Numbered from the stretch's first letter, positions 29,131 through 38,686 are shown. The stretch: 64,000 nt of DNA from Clostridium thermobutyricum (GCA_016842005.1 JAENYD010000001.1:222253-286252), one strand, 5' to 3'. Program-made: numbers and translations. The notes: generated by a model from the letters alone, not told the origin.

Positions 29131-31629
29131 TTATCGGCCACAGCACTTTTTATATTTTTTCCCGCTCCCGCAGGGACACGGGTCATTCCTGCCTACCCTG
29201 TCCTTCTTTACCACCGGTTTCCGGGGACTCTCCCCGTGGCTTGCCTCCACCGGTTCGGCCACTTTCTCTCTGTGGGGCATGTGTGTCATCTGTACGTGGT
29301 ACAGATATCTTATGGTTTCCTCTTTTATGGTATTTATCATCTGATTGAACATCTCATAGCCTTCCACCTGGTACGCCCTGACCGGGTCCTCCTGACCGTA
29401 AGCCCTGAGACCGATGCCCTGCCTGAACTGCTCCATGTTGTCTATATGCTCCATCCACTTCATATCCACAACCCTCAGCAGTATAACCCTCTCCAGTTCC
29501 CGCATCTGTTCACTGCCAATTTCCTGTTCCTTCTCATCATATACCTTTGAGGCAATTTCCATAAGCCTGTCTCTCAACTCTTCCCGGGTCAAATCTTCAG
29601 GGTTATCTATCTTCAGCGCATCAGGAGGCAGGAATATTTTTTCCCCGTACTCCCGGAGAGCTTCTAAATCCCATTCCTCCGCATACTGGCTGTTGGAGGT
29701 GTAAATATCCAGCATAACATCTATTACATCTTCCAGCATGTCTATTACCTGGTCCTTCAGGTTCTCCCCTTCCAGAACCCTTCGTCTCTGGGCATATATT
29801 ACCTCTCTCTGTTTATTCATTACATCATCGTACTGCAGTACGTGTTTTCTTATGTCAAAGTTTCGGGCTTCCACCCTTTTCTGTGCATTCTCAATGGCCC
29901 GGGTGAGCATGGAATGCTCTATGGGCTGGGTATCGTCAAAACCCAGCTTATCAATCATCCCCATGATTTTCTCGGACCCGAACAGTCTCATCAGGTCATC
30001 CTCCAAAGAAATATAGAACTGGGAGGAACCCGGGTCTCCCTGCCTTCCCGAACGGCCCCTGAGCTGATTGTCAATCCTCCTGCTCTCATGACGCTCTGTC
30101 CCGATAACGTGCAATCCCCCCAGGTCCTTGACACCCTCACCCAGCACTATATCCGTACCTCTTCCGGCCATATTTGTAGAAATGGTTACTGCCCCTCTCT
30201 GACCGGCCCGGGCTATAATCTCCGCTTCTTTTTCGTGATACTTTGCATTCAGGACTTCGTGCCTGATACCTTTTCTCTTCAGCATTCCGCTCAAAAGCTC
30301 GGATTTTTCAATGCTTATGGTTCCCACCAGAACAGGCTGGCCCAGGGCATGACGGCGGGCAATCTCGTCCACCACCGCCCTGAACTTTCCTTCCATGGTC
30401 CTGTATACGGCGTCCGGCATTTCATCCCTGATAAGAGGCCTGTTGGTAGGCACCACCACAACATCCATGCCGTATATGGCCCTGAATTCATCTTCTTCTG
30501 TCTTGGCGGTACCGGTCATCCCTGCCAGCTTGCTGAACATCCTGAAATAGTTCTGGAAGGTAATGGTGGCCAGGGTTCTGGATTCCCTTTCCACCCTGAC
30601 TTTTTCCTTAGCCTCAATGGCCTGGTGCAAACCGTCACTGTAACGGCGGCCGAACATTAACCGGCCGGTAAATTCGTCAACGATAATAACCTGACCGTCC
30701 TTCACCACATAGTCTATGTCGCGCTTCATAAGGCTATGGGCTTTCAGGGCCTGGTTAATATGGTGGGACAGCTCCATATTATCGGGGTCCGCCAGGTTTT
30801 CCACGTTGAAATACTGCTCCGCCTTTATCACCCCTTCATCGGTGAGGGTAACGGTATGGGCCTTTTCATCCACCGTGTAGTGTTTACCGTCTTTAAGCCC
30901 TTTCACAAACCCATCCACCACAGCATAGAGCTTGGTGGATTTTTCACCGGCCCCTGAAATTATGAGAGGGGTCCTGGCCTCGTCTATCAGTATGCTGTCC
31001 ACCTCGTCAATGATGGCATAATTGAGCTCCCTCTGGACCATCTGGTCCTTATAGATCACCATGTTGTCCCTCAGATAGTCAAACCCGAACTCATTATTGG
31101 TACCATAGGTTATATCCGCACTGTAAGCCTTCTTTCGTTCCCGAAAGTCAAGGCCGTGTACAATAAGGCCCACTTCAAGCCCCAGGAATTTATATACCTC
31201 GCCCATCCATTCGCTGTCCCGCCTGGCCAGGTAGTCATTCACAGTGACAATATGAACCCCCTTGCCGGTAAGGGCATTGAGATAGGCAGGTAAAGTAGCC
31301 ACAAGGGTTTTACCTTCACCGGTTTTCATCTCGGCAATCCTTCCCTGGTGCAGTACTATGCCTCCCAGGAGCTGTACCGGGAAATGCCTCATATTCAGCA
31401 CTCTGGAGGCAGCTTCCCTGACCACGGCGAAGGCCTCCACCAGAAGGTCGTCCAGTGTTTCGCCGTTCTCCAGCCTGTTCCTGAATTCAGGGGTCTTGTC
31501 CTTGAGCTGCTGGTCGGTAAGGGCCTTCATTTCCGGCCCCAGCGCCTCTATCTGCTCTACTGTTTTGCTTAACCTCTTAATCTCTTTTTCATTAGGGTCA
31601 CCAAAAATTTTTGTCAGAATACCCGACAT
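29131..31629 (-). CDS. secA: Preprotein translocase ATPase SecA
   Basis: An 832-residue motor that pushes unfolded proteins through SecYEG. Walker A is in [13 protein letters not shown], the DEAD-like box in [17 protein letters not shown], and helicase motif VI in [12 protein letters not shown] and [13 protein letters not shown]. The C-terminus ends in the zinc-binding SEC-C motif [15 protein letters not shown] that binds SecB or ribosomes. ATG at 31629 follows GAGGTG by six bases; an ATG nine bases upstream is less well placed. Confidence 0.98.
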   Translation of the reverse strand: MSGILTKIFGDPNEKEIKRLSKTVEQIEALGPEMKALTDQQLKDKTPEFRNRLENGETLDDLLVEAFAVVREAASRVLNMRHFPVQLLGGIVLHQGRIAEMKTGEGKTLVATLPAYLNALTGKGVHIVTVNDYLARRDSEWMGEVYKFLGLEVGLIVHGLDFRERKKAYSADITYGTNNEFGFDYLRDNMVIYKDQMVQRELNYAIIDEVDSILIDEARTPLIISGAGEKSTKLYAVVDGFVKGLKDGKHYTVDEKAHTVTLTDEGVIKAEQYFNVENLADPDNMELSHHINQALKAHSLMKRDIDYVVKDGQVIIVDEFTGRLMFGRRYSDGLHQAIEAKEKVRVERESRTLATITFQNYFRMFSKLAGMTGTAKTEEDEFRAIYGMDVVVVPTNRPLIRDEMPDAVYRTMEGKFRAVVDEIARRHALGQPVLVGTISIEKSELLSGMLKRKGIRHEVLNAKYHEKEAEIIARAGQRGAVTISTNMAGRGTDIVLGEGVKDLGGLHVIGTERHESRRIDNQLRGRSGRQGDPGSSQFYISLEDDLMRLFGSEKIMGMIDKLGFDDTQPIEHSMLTRAIENAQKRVEARNFDIRKHVLQYDDVMNKQREVIYAQRRRVLEGENLKDQVIDMLEDVIDVMLDIYTSNSQYAEEWDLEALREYGEKIFLPPDALKIDNPEDLTREELRDRLMEIASKVYDEKEQEIGSEQMRELERVILLRVVDMKWMEHIDNMEQFRQGIGLRAYGQEDPVRAYQVEGYEMFNQMINTIKEETIRYLYHVQMTHMPHREKVAEPVEASHGESPRKPVVKKDRVGRNDPCPCGSGKKYKKCCGR

Positions 31630-31746
31630 CACAAGCACCTCGCGATTTTATCAGTTAACTTATTCCACATTTGTTCATAAGTTGCTTAACTACAATCCAC
31701 ATTTGATTTTATCACGAAATGCTGTACAAGACAATTGAACGGGGCC

Positions 31747-31774
31747 AAAAAAAACGCTCCCTGCCAGGGAGCGT
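31747..31774 (-). terminator. Terminator of the HD-GYP/DUF5317 operon
   Basis: ACGCTCCCT (31754-31762), loop GCC, AGGGAGCGT (31766-31774), followed on the minus strand by seven or more U. It directly abuts the DUF5317 stop codon. Confidence 0.9.
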
Positions 31775-32371
31775 CTATATCCTGCTCTTATATTTGAAAT
31801 GTATCATGTTGGTTCTTCCCATGCGTTTTTCAAGGAGCATAGCCCTCTGGACAAATATGATCACTCCCAGGCATATAAGAACATCGCCTATGCTCATGAC
31901 CTTCGCAAAGGGATAGGGCTTGGGCAGCACAATTATATCCGCAAGAAAGGCCAGTTTGGTGGAAGCCGTAAGGGCCTGGTGGGTAGCCAGCCCGCCTGCA
32001 TTTATAATCTGAACGTAATTATCAAGCCCGGTCCTGTGGAGACCTTCCAGCGAAATCGGCATAGCCCCTCCGTTAATGGCAATCACCACAAAATTCAGCA
32101 GGGAACCTAGAAAAATAATCCACATGGAAGGATATTCCCTGTTGGACATTACTCCGGCAAACAGCACCAGATAAGACAGTATATGCAGGTACATACGGTA
32201 TCTGCCCACTATTTCTATACCGGCAGACACGGCAAATACGGCACCGAATTCAATTACAAAGGCCATCAGGAACAACCACCAGTTGTTTATCCTGACACGT
32301 CCGAGGGACTTGAACTTGCCTCCTCTGAGTTTTCCCAGCACCAGTGCAAAGATCAGGCCTTCAGTAAGCAC
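31775..32371 (-). CDS. DUF5317 integral membrane protein
   Basis: A 198-residue protein with about five hydrophobic segments and the NGGAMPISLEGLHRTG and FLADIIVLPKPYPFAKVMSIGDVLI segments that mark DUF5317, a clostridial and actinobacterial family of unknown role. It starts at GTG 32371 inside the last codons of the HD-GYP gene (11-base overlap), so the two are co-translated. A link to c-di-GMP turnover is therefore possible. Confidence 0.85.
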   Translation of the reverse strand: MLTEGLIFALVLGKLRGGKFKSLGRVRINNWWLFLMAFVIEFGAVFAVSAGIEIVGRYRMYLHILSYLVLFAGVMSNREYPSMWIIFLGSLLNFVVIAINGGAMPISLEGLHRTGLDNYVQIINAGGLATHQALTASTKLAFLADIIVLPKPYPFAKVMSIGDVLICLGVIIFVQRAMLLEKRMGRTNMIHFKYKSRI

Positions 32372-33635
32372 TTTTCAACAACCCCTTATCCAATATTTTC
32401 AGGAATGCATTTGCAACCTGAGGATGAAACTGTCGTCCCGACTGTTCTCTTATTATATTTCTGGCATCTTCCACTGTCAATGCCTTTCTGTACGGCCTGT
32501 CGTTGGTCATGGCGTCAAAGGCGTCAACCAGAGCCAGTATACAGGACTCCATGGGAATCTCCTCTCCCCTGAACCCTTCCGGATATCCCTTCCCGTCAAA
32601 CCGTTCATGGTGGTAGCGGATAATCTCCGCCACATCCCTGAGATAATCAATGTCCTTCAGGATTTCCGCCCCTATTACCGGGTGCTCCTTTATATGCCTG
32701 AATTCCTCTTCCGAAAGCCTTCCCGGTTTTTGCAATATATCGTCCGAGATCCCTATCTTGCCGATATCATGGAGCAGCGCCGCATAGCGTATCCTGTCTA
32801 TTTTCTTTTCAGACAGCCTCATTTCCCTGGCAATGGCCACCGCATATTCGCTTACCCTTCCGGAATGGCCGCTGGTTATCGGGTCCTTGGCCTCTATGGC
32901 CCTTGAAAGGGCCTGTACCGTTTCCAGGTAGCTCCTTCGCAAGTCCATATAGAGCTTGAAGGAATACCGGCCCAGCAGCAGGGGGCCAAAAAACAGAAGC
33001 ACCCCGATATGCCCGTAGTTCTGGAAGGCAAGGGCCAGTATTATGCCCAGGGGCACCATTGTCAGGAAGTTGGGTATTACCCACTTTGCGTTGTCCTGCC
33101 ACACTTCTTTGAGGCTTTTGTTTAACAACGAAGATATCAGCAGGGTAACCAGGGATGAATTAATAAACATGTAGGCAACAGAACCTATAAATATCGGGAG
33201 TACTGCCTCTGACAGGATTATACTGCCATTTGCCCCGCCCAGCGCCCAGTACAGAACTGCGCCAACCGTAGAAGAAAGAAAAAGATTGGAAGCGTTGAAC
33301 AGGGTTTTATAAAAAGGGGTATTAAGTATGTGGAAATATTTACCCTCTATTTTGAAAACCGCTGCTGCATTTCCCAGGGTAATTATCATACACGCTGTAA
33401 ATGGGGAAAACAGCATGACAATACTCACTGCCATGGCAAAAATCACCGAAACGGTTACCCGGTTGGGCAGGGATATATTCAGGGATTCGCAGATAACTGC
33501 AAGGACGATGAAAAACAGTATATCCCAGACCCTCTGGTCTATCCCGAAGGCCCGGCAGGATAGGATCCCGGCAGTTAGAGCCGTAATAAATGTAAGGGAA
33601 ATTATCAGTTTTACTCTTACGGGCAGCCTGTCCAT
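32361..33635 (-). CDS. HD-GYP domain c-di-GMP phosphodiesterase, membrane-bound
   Basis: A 424-residue protein. Residues 1 to about 215 hold around eight hydrophobic segments, a membrane sensor of MASE-like character. The C-terminal HD-GYP domain begins near 230 (HSGRVSEYAVAIAREM), has the HD pair in ALLHDIGKIGI, the HHERFDGKGYP motif with GYP, and LALVDAFDAMT. All metal ligands are visible, so hydrolysis of c-di-GMP is expected. ATG 33635 follows AAAGGAG. It overlaps the DUF5317 gene. A G/C-rich hairpin occupies its leader. Confidence 0.93.
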   Translation of the reverse strand: MDRLPVRVKLIISLTFITALTAGILSCRAFGIDQRVWDILFFIVLAVICESLNISLPNRVTVSVIFAMAVSIVMLFSPFTACMIITLGNAAAVFKIEGKYFHILNTPFYKTLFNASNLFLSSTVGAVLYWALGGANGSIILSEAVLPIFIGSVAYMFINSSLVTLLISSLLNKSLKEVWQDNAKWVIPNFLTMVPLGIILALAFQNYGHIGVLLFFGPLLLGRYSFKLYMDLRRSYLETVQALSRAIEAKDPITSGHSGRVSEYAVAIAREMRLSEKKIDRIRYAALLHDIGKIGISDDILQKPGRLSEEEFRHIKEHPVIGAEILKDIDYLRDVAEIIRYHHERFDGKGYPEGFRGEEIPMESCILALVDAFDAMTNDRPYRKALTVEDARNIIREQSGRQFHPQVANAFLKILDKGLLKSAY

Positions 33636-33693
33636 ATCGTTATCTCCTTTAAGGCAGGTTCCTCCCGGCAGGAACTGCAGATGCAAGATTTTC

Positions 33694-33738
33694 CGGGGGC
33701 TCCGCTCCACCCTGAGGACGGTGGAGCCTTGTCCCCCG
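33694..33738 (-). promoter_or_regulatory. GC-rich hairpin in the HD-GYP leader
   Basis: GCTCCACC (33704-33711) pairs with GGTGGAGC (33720-33727), extended outward by GGGGG/CCCCC with an internal loop. It sits 60 bases before the HD-GYP start and after the small peptide gene. It does not fit the c-di-GMP-I aptamer consensus. It may be an attenuator or processing site. Confidence 0.45.
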
Positions 33739-33781
33739 CTGTATTTCGCTAAAAAACCCTTACTCAGGCCGGCCTTATCGC

Positions 33782-33859
33782 TTAACGCCAGTTCCAGCCT
33801 GCTCCGCCTGCCAGTACAAGTGACAGCAACGAGATAAGTACAGTTATCACTCTAGCCAT
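33782..33859 (-). CDS. Small hydrophobic peptide (25 aa)
   Basis: AAAGGAGG lies eight bases before ATG 33859. The frame encodes 25 residues beginning MARVITVLISLLSLVLAGG and ending WNWR, then TAA. One 14-residue hydrophobic stretch would span a membrane, with aromatic and basic residues at the end. Too short for standard gene finding. It lies 146 bases upstream of the HD-GYP gene on the same strand and could be a leader peptide or a small membrane protein. No family recognised. Confidence 0.6.
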   Translation of the reverse strand: MARVITVLISLLSLVLAGGAGWNWR

Positions 33860-33957
33860 GAATATAGCCTCCTTTGCCCAGATACTCTGCTTTTTCCGCT
33901 AACAAAAGCAGGCTATATCATCTCCGCTTGTGTATAAGACTCGGCCTGAATATCAGG

Positions 33958-34599
33958 TTAACTCATAAGCCTTGTAACCCTCCTGTTCACCGCATCCAGC
34001 GTGGCCCGGACAATGGCCTCCTTGAGGTCTCCTGAAACCACCGATGAACCCAGCAAGAACTCTTCACCGTTTTTATCTATGTACGAAATAGCAACATTGA
34101 CCACGCTCCTGTTCTCTATGATTATTTCCTTAATGCCTTCAACAATAAAGGCATCCTGAAAGTTCAGGAAATTGCCCACTGCCTGGAGGGTTGCCTGTAC
34201 GATCATCCTGTTAATATTGTTTCTTGAATTGATCCCCTTCTGATAGCCATGGTAATCCTTGTCCATATAGGAGAGCATCACTTTGACCCCGACTTCCAGA
34301 CCGCTGCTGATCAGTTCCATACCCTTGTAAACAAGCCGGCACTCCCTGGATAAGGCCCCTCCGTAATTCAGCTGGGCAATGCTTACGACCCTGTGGTCTA
34401 TGTCAATATCGAATTTTGCCGTCACGGCTGACTGTATATCCCTTACTATCTGCTTTGCATTACGGGACTTGTCCGCCAGCACATGAATCTCTATAATATC
34501 TCCATTATCACCCTGCTTGACCTTTGAAGAAACAACTCCTTCAATCTCATTGATAAGCTGCTGAAGAACCGTTTCCTGGATAACTTTCTTTTCCGCCAT
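33958..34599 (-). CDS. Conserved-looking protein of unknown function (213 aa)
   Basis: ATG 34599 follows GGAGG by six bases; an in-frame upstream start at 34644 has no such site. The protein is soluble and of alpha/beta type. A first half with IIEIHVLADKSRNAKQIVRD and IDIDHRVVSIAQL is followed by a second half (about 115-213) with repeated VQATLQAVGNFL and VRATLDAVNRRV segments, which suggests a duplicated fold. No catalytic motif is recognised. It lies about 190 bases downstream of the hpf stop, past a terminator. Confidence 0.75.
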   Translation of the reverse strand: MAEKKVIQETVLQQLINEIEGVVSSKVKQGDNGDIIEIHVLADKSRNAKQIVRDIQSAVTAKFDIDIDHRVVSIAQLNYGGALSRECRLVYKGMELISSGLEVGVKVMLSYMDKDYHGYQKGINSRNNINRMIVQATLQAVGNFLNFQDAFIVEGIKEIIIENRSVVNVAISYIDKNGEEFLLGSSVVSGDLKEAIVRATLDAVNRRVTRLMS

Positions 34600-34743
34600 T
34601 GTCTTCCTCCGCTCTTTTGCAAGATATTCAGTTTTGACCGTCACATCATCGGAAAGATGAATATTTATTTATCCAATTTAATAGGTATTTTGATTTTTAT
34701 AATATATTTCTACCAAAATTAGAATATTCCTCTTTTTAGGCAT

Positions 34744-34784
34744 AAAAAATAAACTGCCCACGGCCGCGGGCAGTTTATTTTTTT
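34744..34784 (-). terminator. Intrinsic terminator of hpf
   Basis: AAACTGCCC (34751-34759) pairs with GGGCAGTTT (34768-34776), flanked by A- and T-runs. On the minus strand it follows the hpf stop and ends in UUUAUUUUUU. Confidence 0.9.
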
Positions 34785-34788
34785 ATGT

Positions 34789-35328
34789 CTAAAAGGTGGG
34801 TTCTATCAACCCGTAATTCCCGTCTCTTCTCTTATATACAACATTGACCTCATCGGTCTCGGCATTGGAGAACACGAAGAAATTGTGCCCCAGAAGCTCC
34901 ATTTGCAGCACAGCCTCTTCCACAGGCATGGGTTTCATGGCAAACCTTTTGGTTCTTACAATCCTGGGGTATTCCCCTCTTTCATTTTTTTCCCCTTCAT
35001 CAAAGGGAAGAATATTCTCAAATACCAGTTTGCCGCCCCTGAACCTCTTCTCCAGCTTGGTCTTGTGTTTTCTCATCTGTTTTTCCAGTTTGTCAACTGC
35101 CTTGTCAATTGACGTGTACATGTCATCGGTAGCTTCCTCGCATCGGAGTATTGCACCATCGAAAGGAATGGTAATCTCAATGATATGTCTGTTCTTTTCA
35201 ACGCTCAAAGTTACCTGGGCCTCGGTGTTCTTGCGGAAATACTTGTTAATCTTGCCTATCTTTCTTTCTACGGTGTCCTTTAAAGCATCCGTTACCTCCA
35301 TGTTCTTCCCGCTTACAATAAAATTCAT
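34789..35328 (-). CDS. hpf: Long-form ribosome hibernation promoting factor
   Basis: A 179-residue protein. The N-terminal domain (1-105, MNFIVSGKNMEVTDALKDTVERKI) binds the 30S decoding region. A linker leads to the C-terminal dimerisation domain (about 120-179, RFAMKPMPVEEAVLQMELLGHNFFVFSNAETDEVNVVYKR class) that joins two ribosomes into 100S particles. Its position between the fliS/fliT genes and secA-prfB is the conserved Bacillus order. The 583-base gap upstream (35329-35911) contains repeat copy A2 and a DnaA-box array. Confidence 0.97.
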   Translation of the reverse strand: MNFIVSGKNMEVTDALKDTVERKIGKINKYFRKNTEAQVTLSVEKNRHIIEITIPFDGAILRCEEATDDMYTSIDKAVDKLEKQMRKHKTKLEKRFRGGKLVFENILPFDEGEKNERGEYPRIVRTKRFAMKPMPVEEAVLQMELLGHNFFVFSNAETDEVNVVYKRRDGNYGLIEPTF

Positions 35329-35457
35329 AAAACCCCGCTCCTTTCCTAAAGTAATACTTACTAAGAAAAGTTTCCGCTTTGTGCTTAAATAATTACCAGT
35401 AATTTTATATATATTATATTATAATCTGTTATATTATAAATATCCCGATTAAAGGAC

Positions 35458-35590
35458 AATAAACAGGATTCTAAACTGCAGGTTTTAACCCCACCTGAAG
35501 TTTAGAATCCGCTATCCAGGTACGTAACGCCCCTTATCTATCGCCTGAAAAGGCGGGGGTATTAACGACGGCAGTTACCGGACAAAGGTA
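35458..35590 (-). repeat. Intergenic repeat family A, copy A2
   Basis: On the minus strand it reads TTTGTCCGGTAACTGCC ... GCGTTACGTACCTGGATAGCGG ... AATCCTGTTTATTG. In the terminal hairpin TTCTAAACT pairs with AGTTTAGAA. The same arms in A3 read CTAAGCT/AGCTTAG, so both sides changed together (G to A opposite C to T), which supports a conserved RNA or single-strand structure. It lies 130 bases upstream of hpf and reads toward it. Confidence 0.78.
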
Positions 35591-35685
35591 ACCTGTCAGC
35601 AGATTTCTGCTTTAAAATCAGGTAGTCTGTTTGCCATATGATACCAGGTTAAAGTTAACATCAAGCTGTAAGGATTCCGTTCATA

Positions 35686-35782
35686 TGTGGACGCAATTGC
35701 TGTGGATAAAGTGGATAACTCTGTTAATAACCCTGCTGTGCGCCATTAAGATGTGGAAAATGCCTCACATTGCTGTGGATAA
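35686..35782 (-). other. Second array of DnaA-box-like 9-mers
   Basis: Written on the plus strand: TGTGGACGC (35686), TGTGGATAA (35701), AGTGGATAA (35710), TGTTAATAA (35722), TGTGGAAAA (35752), TGTGGATAA (35774). Two are perfect DnaA boxes in minus orientation, and two abut at a 9-base step. An open frame across this stretch has no ribosome site and is not called. Confidence 0.6.
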
Positions 35783-35911
35783 CTCTGTGTCGAATTATAA
35801 AATTTTTCATCAGAATTACACTCACTTTAAAAACAAATTGTATAAAAATGTAGAAAAAACCTCAGGCAGGCACCTGAAGTTTCCATATTATCATCATATT
35901 ATGTAAAACAA

Positions 35912-36394
35912 TTATTTTTTCTTATCCACAAACCCTGACGGCATTGTGTTTGCCGGTGCATTATACCCTCTCAAAGCCTTTTTCCCCATCCTGATTTTTT
36001 TTATATTATTACGTGTTTCTTCCATGGCTTTTTTCAGCAATGTATAATTAACTTCTTCCTGTTTCCTTATATCGCCTATCAACCCTAAAATCTCCCTGAT
36101 AATGTTCACAAGGACCTCTTGCTCTTTACCCCGGTCCTTGCACGTCTCAAGTTCCTCCAGGGATACAATGCCCAGCGACTTCTTCAGATTGGCAAGTTCA
36201 TGATTGAACTGGTCATCATAGCTGTTTATCTCGTCAATTATCTGCTGCTTTTCCATGGTGAGCCTGTTCAGCATTTCCAGGTCTTTCTTCTCAATGGATT
36301 TTCCCTGATCCACAGTAAGCTGCCTGATGCGTTCCAGGGCTTTAAGCTTCTTTTCGCTGTATTGCACAAGCACAGCAAAGCACCCCCCGTACAT
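35912..36394 (-). CDS. FlgN/FliT-like flagellar chaperone
   Basis: A 160-residue, mostly helical, Lys/Glu-rich protein with long coiled-coil stretches (about 20-135) and no membrane segment. It follows fliS in the position of fliT and resembles FlgN-type export chaperones (RLTMEKQQIIDEINSYDDQF). ATG 36394 follows GGGAG by seven bases; a GTG at 36418 overlaps the fliS end but has a poor site. FliT would bind the cap protein FliD and guide it to export. Confidence 0.7.
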   Translation of the reverse strand: MYGGCFAVLVQYSEKKLKALERIRQLTVDQGKSIEKKDLEMLNRLTMEKQQIIDEINSYDDQFNHELANLKKSLGIVSLEELETCKDRGKEQEVLVNIIREILGLIGDIRKQEEVNYTLLKKAMEETRNNIKKIRMGKKALRGYNAPANTMPSGFVDKKK

Positions 36395-36421
36395 GCTATC
36401 ACTCCCATTTAATTGCACGTG

Positions 36422-36823
36422 TCACTTGTGTGCCACTGCCTTTTCTTTTTCACCCCTGGCAGATTTTATAGCCTCTTCCCAGGCGTCCCTGATTGAACTT
36501 ATCAGTTCTATCGATTGGTCAATGTCCGACCTGTCCTTTTTTAAATTGGCTTCTATGAGTTTTCTATTCACATAGTCATATATATTGTACAGATGTCCTG
36601 AAATCTCATACCGGGGGTCAAGGGTTGCCATAAGCTCAAGGATTATATCCTGGGCCCTGGTTATCGAATTATTGGCCTTTTCAATATCCCCGGCGTCAAT
36701 AAATAGCTGTCCCTGCTTCATAAACCTGACAGCCCCGTTGTAAAGCATCAGGGTAAGCTCTTCAGGTCTGGCCGCCTCTATTGCATTTACCTTGTACTGT
36801 TGATACGCATTTGATGCATGCAT
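36422..36823 (-). CDS. fliS: Flagellin export chaperone FliS
   Basis: A 133-residue four-helix protein that binds the flagellin C-terminus and stops it polymerising in the cytosol. NAYQQYKVNAIEAARPEELTLMLYNGAVRFM is the family signature, and LYNIYDYVNRKLIEANLKKD the second helix pair. It follows fliD by 27 bases and continues the flaG-fliD-fliS unit. Confidence 0.97.
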   Translation of the reverse strand: MHASNAYQQYKVNAIEAARPEELTLMLYNGAVRFMKQGQLFIDAGDIEKANNSITRAQDIILELMATLDPRYEISGHLYNIYDYVNRKLIEANLKKDRSDIDQSIELISSIRDAWEEAIKSARGEKEKAVAHK

Positions 36824-36850
36824 TTTCGGTAAAATCCCCCTTTTTTTATA

Positions 36851-38686
36851 TTAAGCCGTTCCTCCGAACTGCTGTGCCAGCCAGGCGCTTTGCGAGTTCA
36901 TCTGGCTTAATGCACTTTCCATGGCAGCAAACTGCTGGTAAAGACTGTTTTCCTTTTCAAAGAGCTTCACATTCATCTCGTCAATTTCTTCTGCCAGGCT
37001 GTATATGGCTTTACCGAGGGTACTGCCGTCATAAGTGGTAAAACCCGTTGCAGAACCTGCTTTATCGGTCAAACTGCTGATATCCCGGTCCAGTTCATCG
37101 TATAGCCTGTCAGCAACCCCGGTTCCTGCATCATTGGTGAACAGCTTCATAACATCGTCCGGATTGTTGTTTATGGCCTCCATCAATTTGTCCTCATCAA
37201 TGTGAAGCTTCCCGTTCTCCCTGTAGTCCACCGTACTTATGCCTATCTCTGAAAGGGTTGCATAAAGCCCCCCTGAGCTTTCCACCCTTTCGTATATATT
37301 TCTTCTTATGCGGCTGACCATCATGGAAAGGGAGGAATCGCTGCTTACCAGGCCGCTTCTGGCCTTTTCCTCCCACAGTTCTATTTCACTGTCGCTCATC
37401 TCTTCCTTTTGCTCATCGGTCAGGGGCGTATAGTCCCTGTATCTTTCTTCTGTCAGCCTGGTATTGAACAGGTCCAGCACTTCATTGTATTTGTCCACAA
37501 AGGCCTTGATGTTGTCGAATACCGCCTGGCTGTCCTTTTGTACGGTTACGGTTACATCCGTAACCGTCGTATCCGTCAGGTGATAGCTGATCCCGCCTAT
37601 GGTAAAATTGTTGCTTGCCTTGGATATGGCCACACCGTTCAAGGTAAATTCCGCATTCAGTCCGTATGTTGTTCCATCGCTAATCTGCAAGGCTCCTGTG
37701 TTCCCGAACAGGTTCCCGCTTATATTCTCGATACTGACTTCCGACCCCAGGCCGGTGTCCTTCGACTGTATAACCACCCTGTCGGTAATGGCATCGTAAT
37801 ACGCCTTCACATTGGCATTCTCATTATCATTAATGTCATTCAGGATGTCCTGAAGGGTGACACTCTCATCAGCTCCCCCTGCGCTGAAATCGTACTCGAA
37901 CAGCTGGCCGTTTATCTTGAATGAAATGGTATCCCCTGCCGAAAAGGGGTCGAAATCAAACCTGTCCGCCATGCTCTTCAGGCTGGCAGTGGTATCCATC
38001 AGAAAACTGTCTCCACTGGTGAAGCCCAGGGCTGCCAGGGCGTCATTGGCATCTCCGCTGTCAAGGGTCAACTGCGGCTTATAATCCCCTGCCGGTTCAA
38101 AGGTCAGGCTGTCAGCATCCAGCCCCACCGTCACCTTACCCGCCCCGAAAGCACTGTCCACCTTTGCCTGGATATCGGCCTGAAGGTCGGCCAGGGTATT
38201 TCCTGCAGTACCGTCATAGGTCTTGGTATCCAGGACTATGGTTTTCTGTACGCCGTCCAAGGTTATCCTGAATTCATTGCAGCTCCCGTCTATGGTTACC
38301 GGATAAGCCAGGGCACTGCCCGTAACAGCTTTGGAAATGCTCGCCCCGCTGGTAACTTCAGCCCCGGAAGCCAGCCGGGAAACCGAAATCGTATAATTCC
38401 CTTCAACGGCATCAGAGGAAGCGGTGGCTGAAATCCTTGTAGTATCCGAAGAAACCGCACTCATAACCTTCAGGTTTGCCTCCAGACTCATGTTGAAGGT
38501 CTCGTTCTTCAGGCTCAGAAGGGACGAATTCAGTTCCCTGTAAATCTCCTGCTGCCATTCGTAAACCTGCTTCTGCTGCTTCAGTTTGTCCACTTTCATA
38601 TATTCGATTTTCATAAGGTCCTGAACCATCTGGTCGGTGTCCAGTCCGCTTATCAGGCCCGTTATTCTGGTTACACTCATACTCAC
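36851..38686 (-). CDS. fliD: Flagellar filament cap protein FliD
   Basis: A 611-residue hook-associated protein 2. The N-terminal coiled region has TRITGLISGLDTDQMVQDLMKIEY; a long variable central part (about 130-400) is rich in Asp and Gly; the conserved C-terminal helix has LFEKENSLYQQFAAMESALSQMNSQSAWLAQQF. GTG 38686 lies eight bases after GGAGG, and an ATG two codons later is the alternative. The start of a longer frame overlaps flaG and is rejected. FliD pentamers fold flagellin at the filament tip. Confidence 0.96.
   Translation of the reverse strand: MSMSVTRITGLISGLDTDQMVQDLMKIEYMKVDKLKQQKQVYEWQQEIYRELNSSLLSLKNETFNMSLEANLKVMSAVSSDTTRISATASSDAVEGNYTISVSRLASGAEVTSGASISKAVTGSALAYPVTIDGSCNEFRITLDGVQKTIVLDTKTYDGTAGNTLADLQADIQAKVDSAFGAGKVTVGLDADSLTFEPAGDYKPQLTLDSGDANDALAALGFTSGDSFLMDTTASLKSMADRFDFDPFSAGDTISFKINGQLFEYDFSAGGADESVTLQDILNDINDNENANVKAYYDAITDRVVIQSKDTGLGSEVSIENISGNLFGNTGALQISDGTTYGLNAEFTLNGVAISKASNNFTIGGISYHLTDTTVTDVTVTVQKDSQAVFDNIKAFVDKYNEVLDLFNTRLTEERYRDYTPLTDEQKEEMSDSEIELWEEKARSGLVSSDSSLSMMVSRIRRNIYERVESSGGLYATLSEIGISTVDYRENGKLHIDEDKLMEAINNNPDDVMKLFTNDAGTGVADRLYDELDRDISSLTDKAGSATGFTTYDGSTLGKAIYSLAEEIDEMNVKLFEKENSLYQQFAAMESALSQMNSQSAWLAQQFGGTA

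Noticed and set aside
28321..29550. 409-codon open frame opposite prfB and secA
   Set aside because: It spans two well-supported genes and their junction on the other strand, with low-complexity, Pro/His/Phe-rich product.
33636..33781. c-di-GMP riboswitch before the HD-GYP gene
   Set aside because: The conserved GGGACGCAAAGCC-type elements of class I are absent and I see no class II pseudoknot pattern.
35458..35590. raiA-type RNA motif upstream of hpf
   Set aside because: The position is suggestive, but the same sequence recurs at four other loci unrelated to hpf, so it is treated as repeat family A.
35631..35906. 91-codon open frame across the DnaA-box array
   Set aside because: No ribosome site, odd composition, and the sequence is explained by repeated DnaA-box-like 9-mers.
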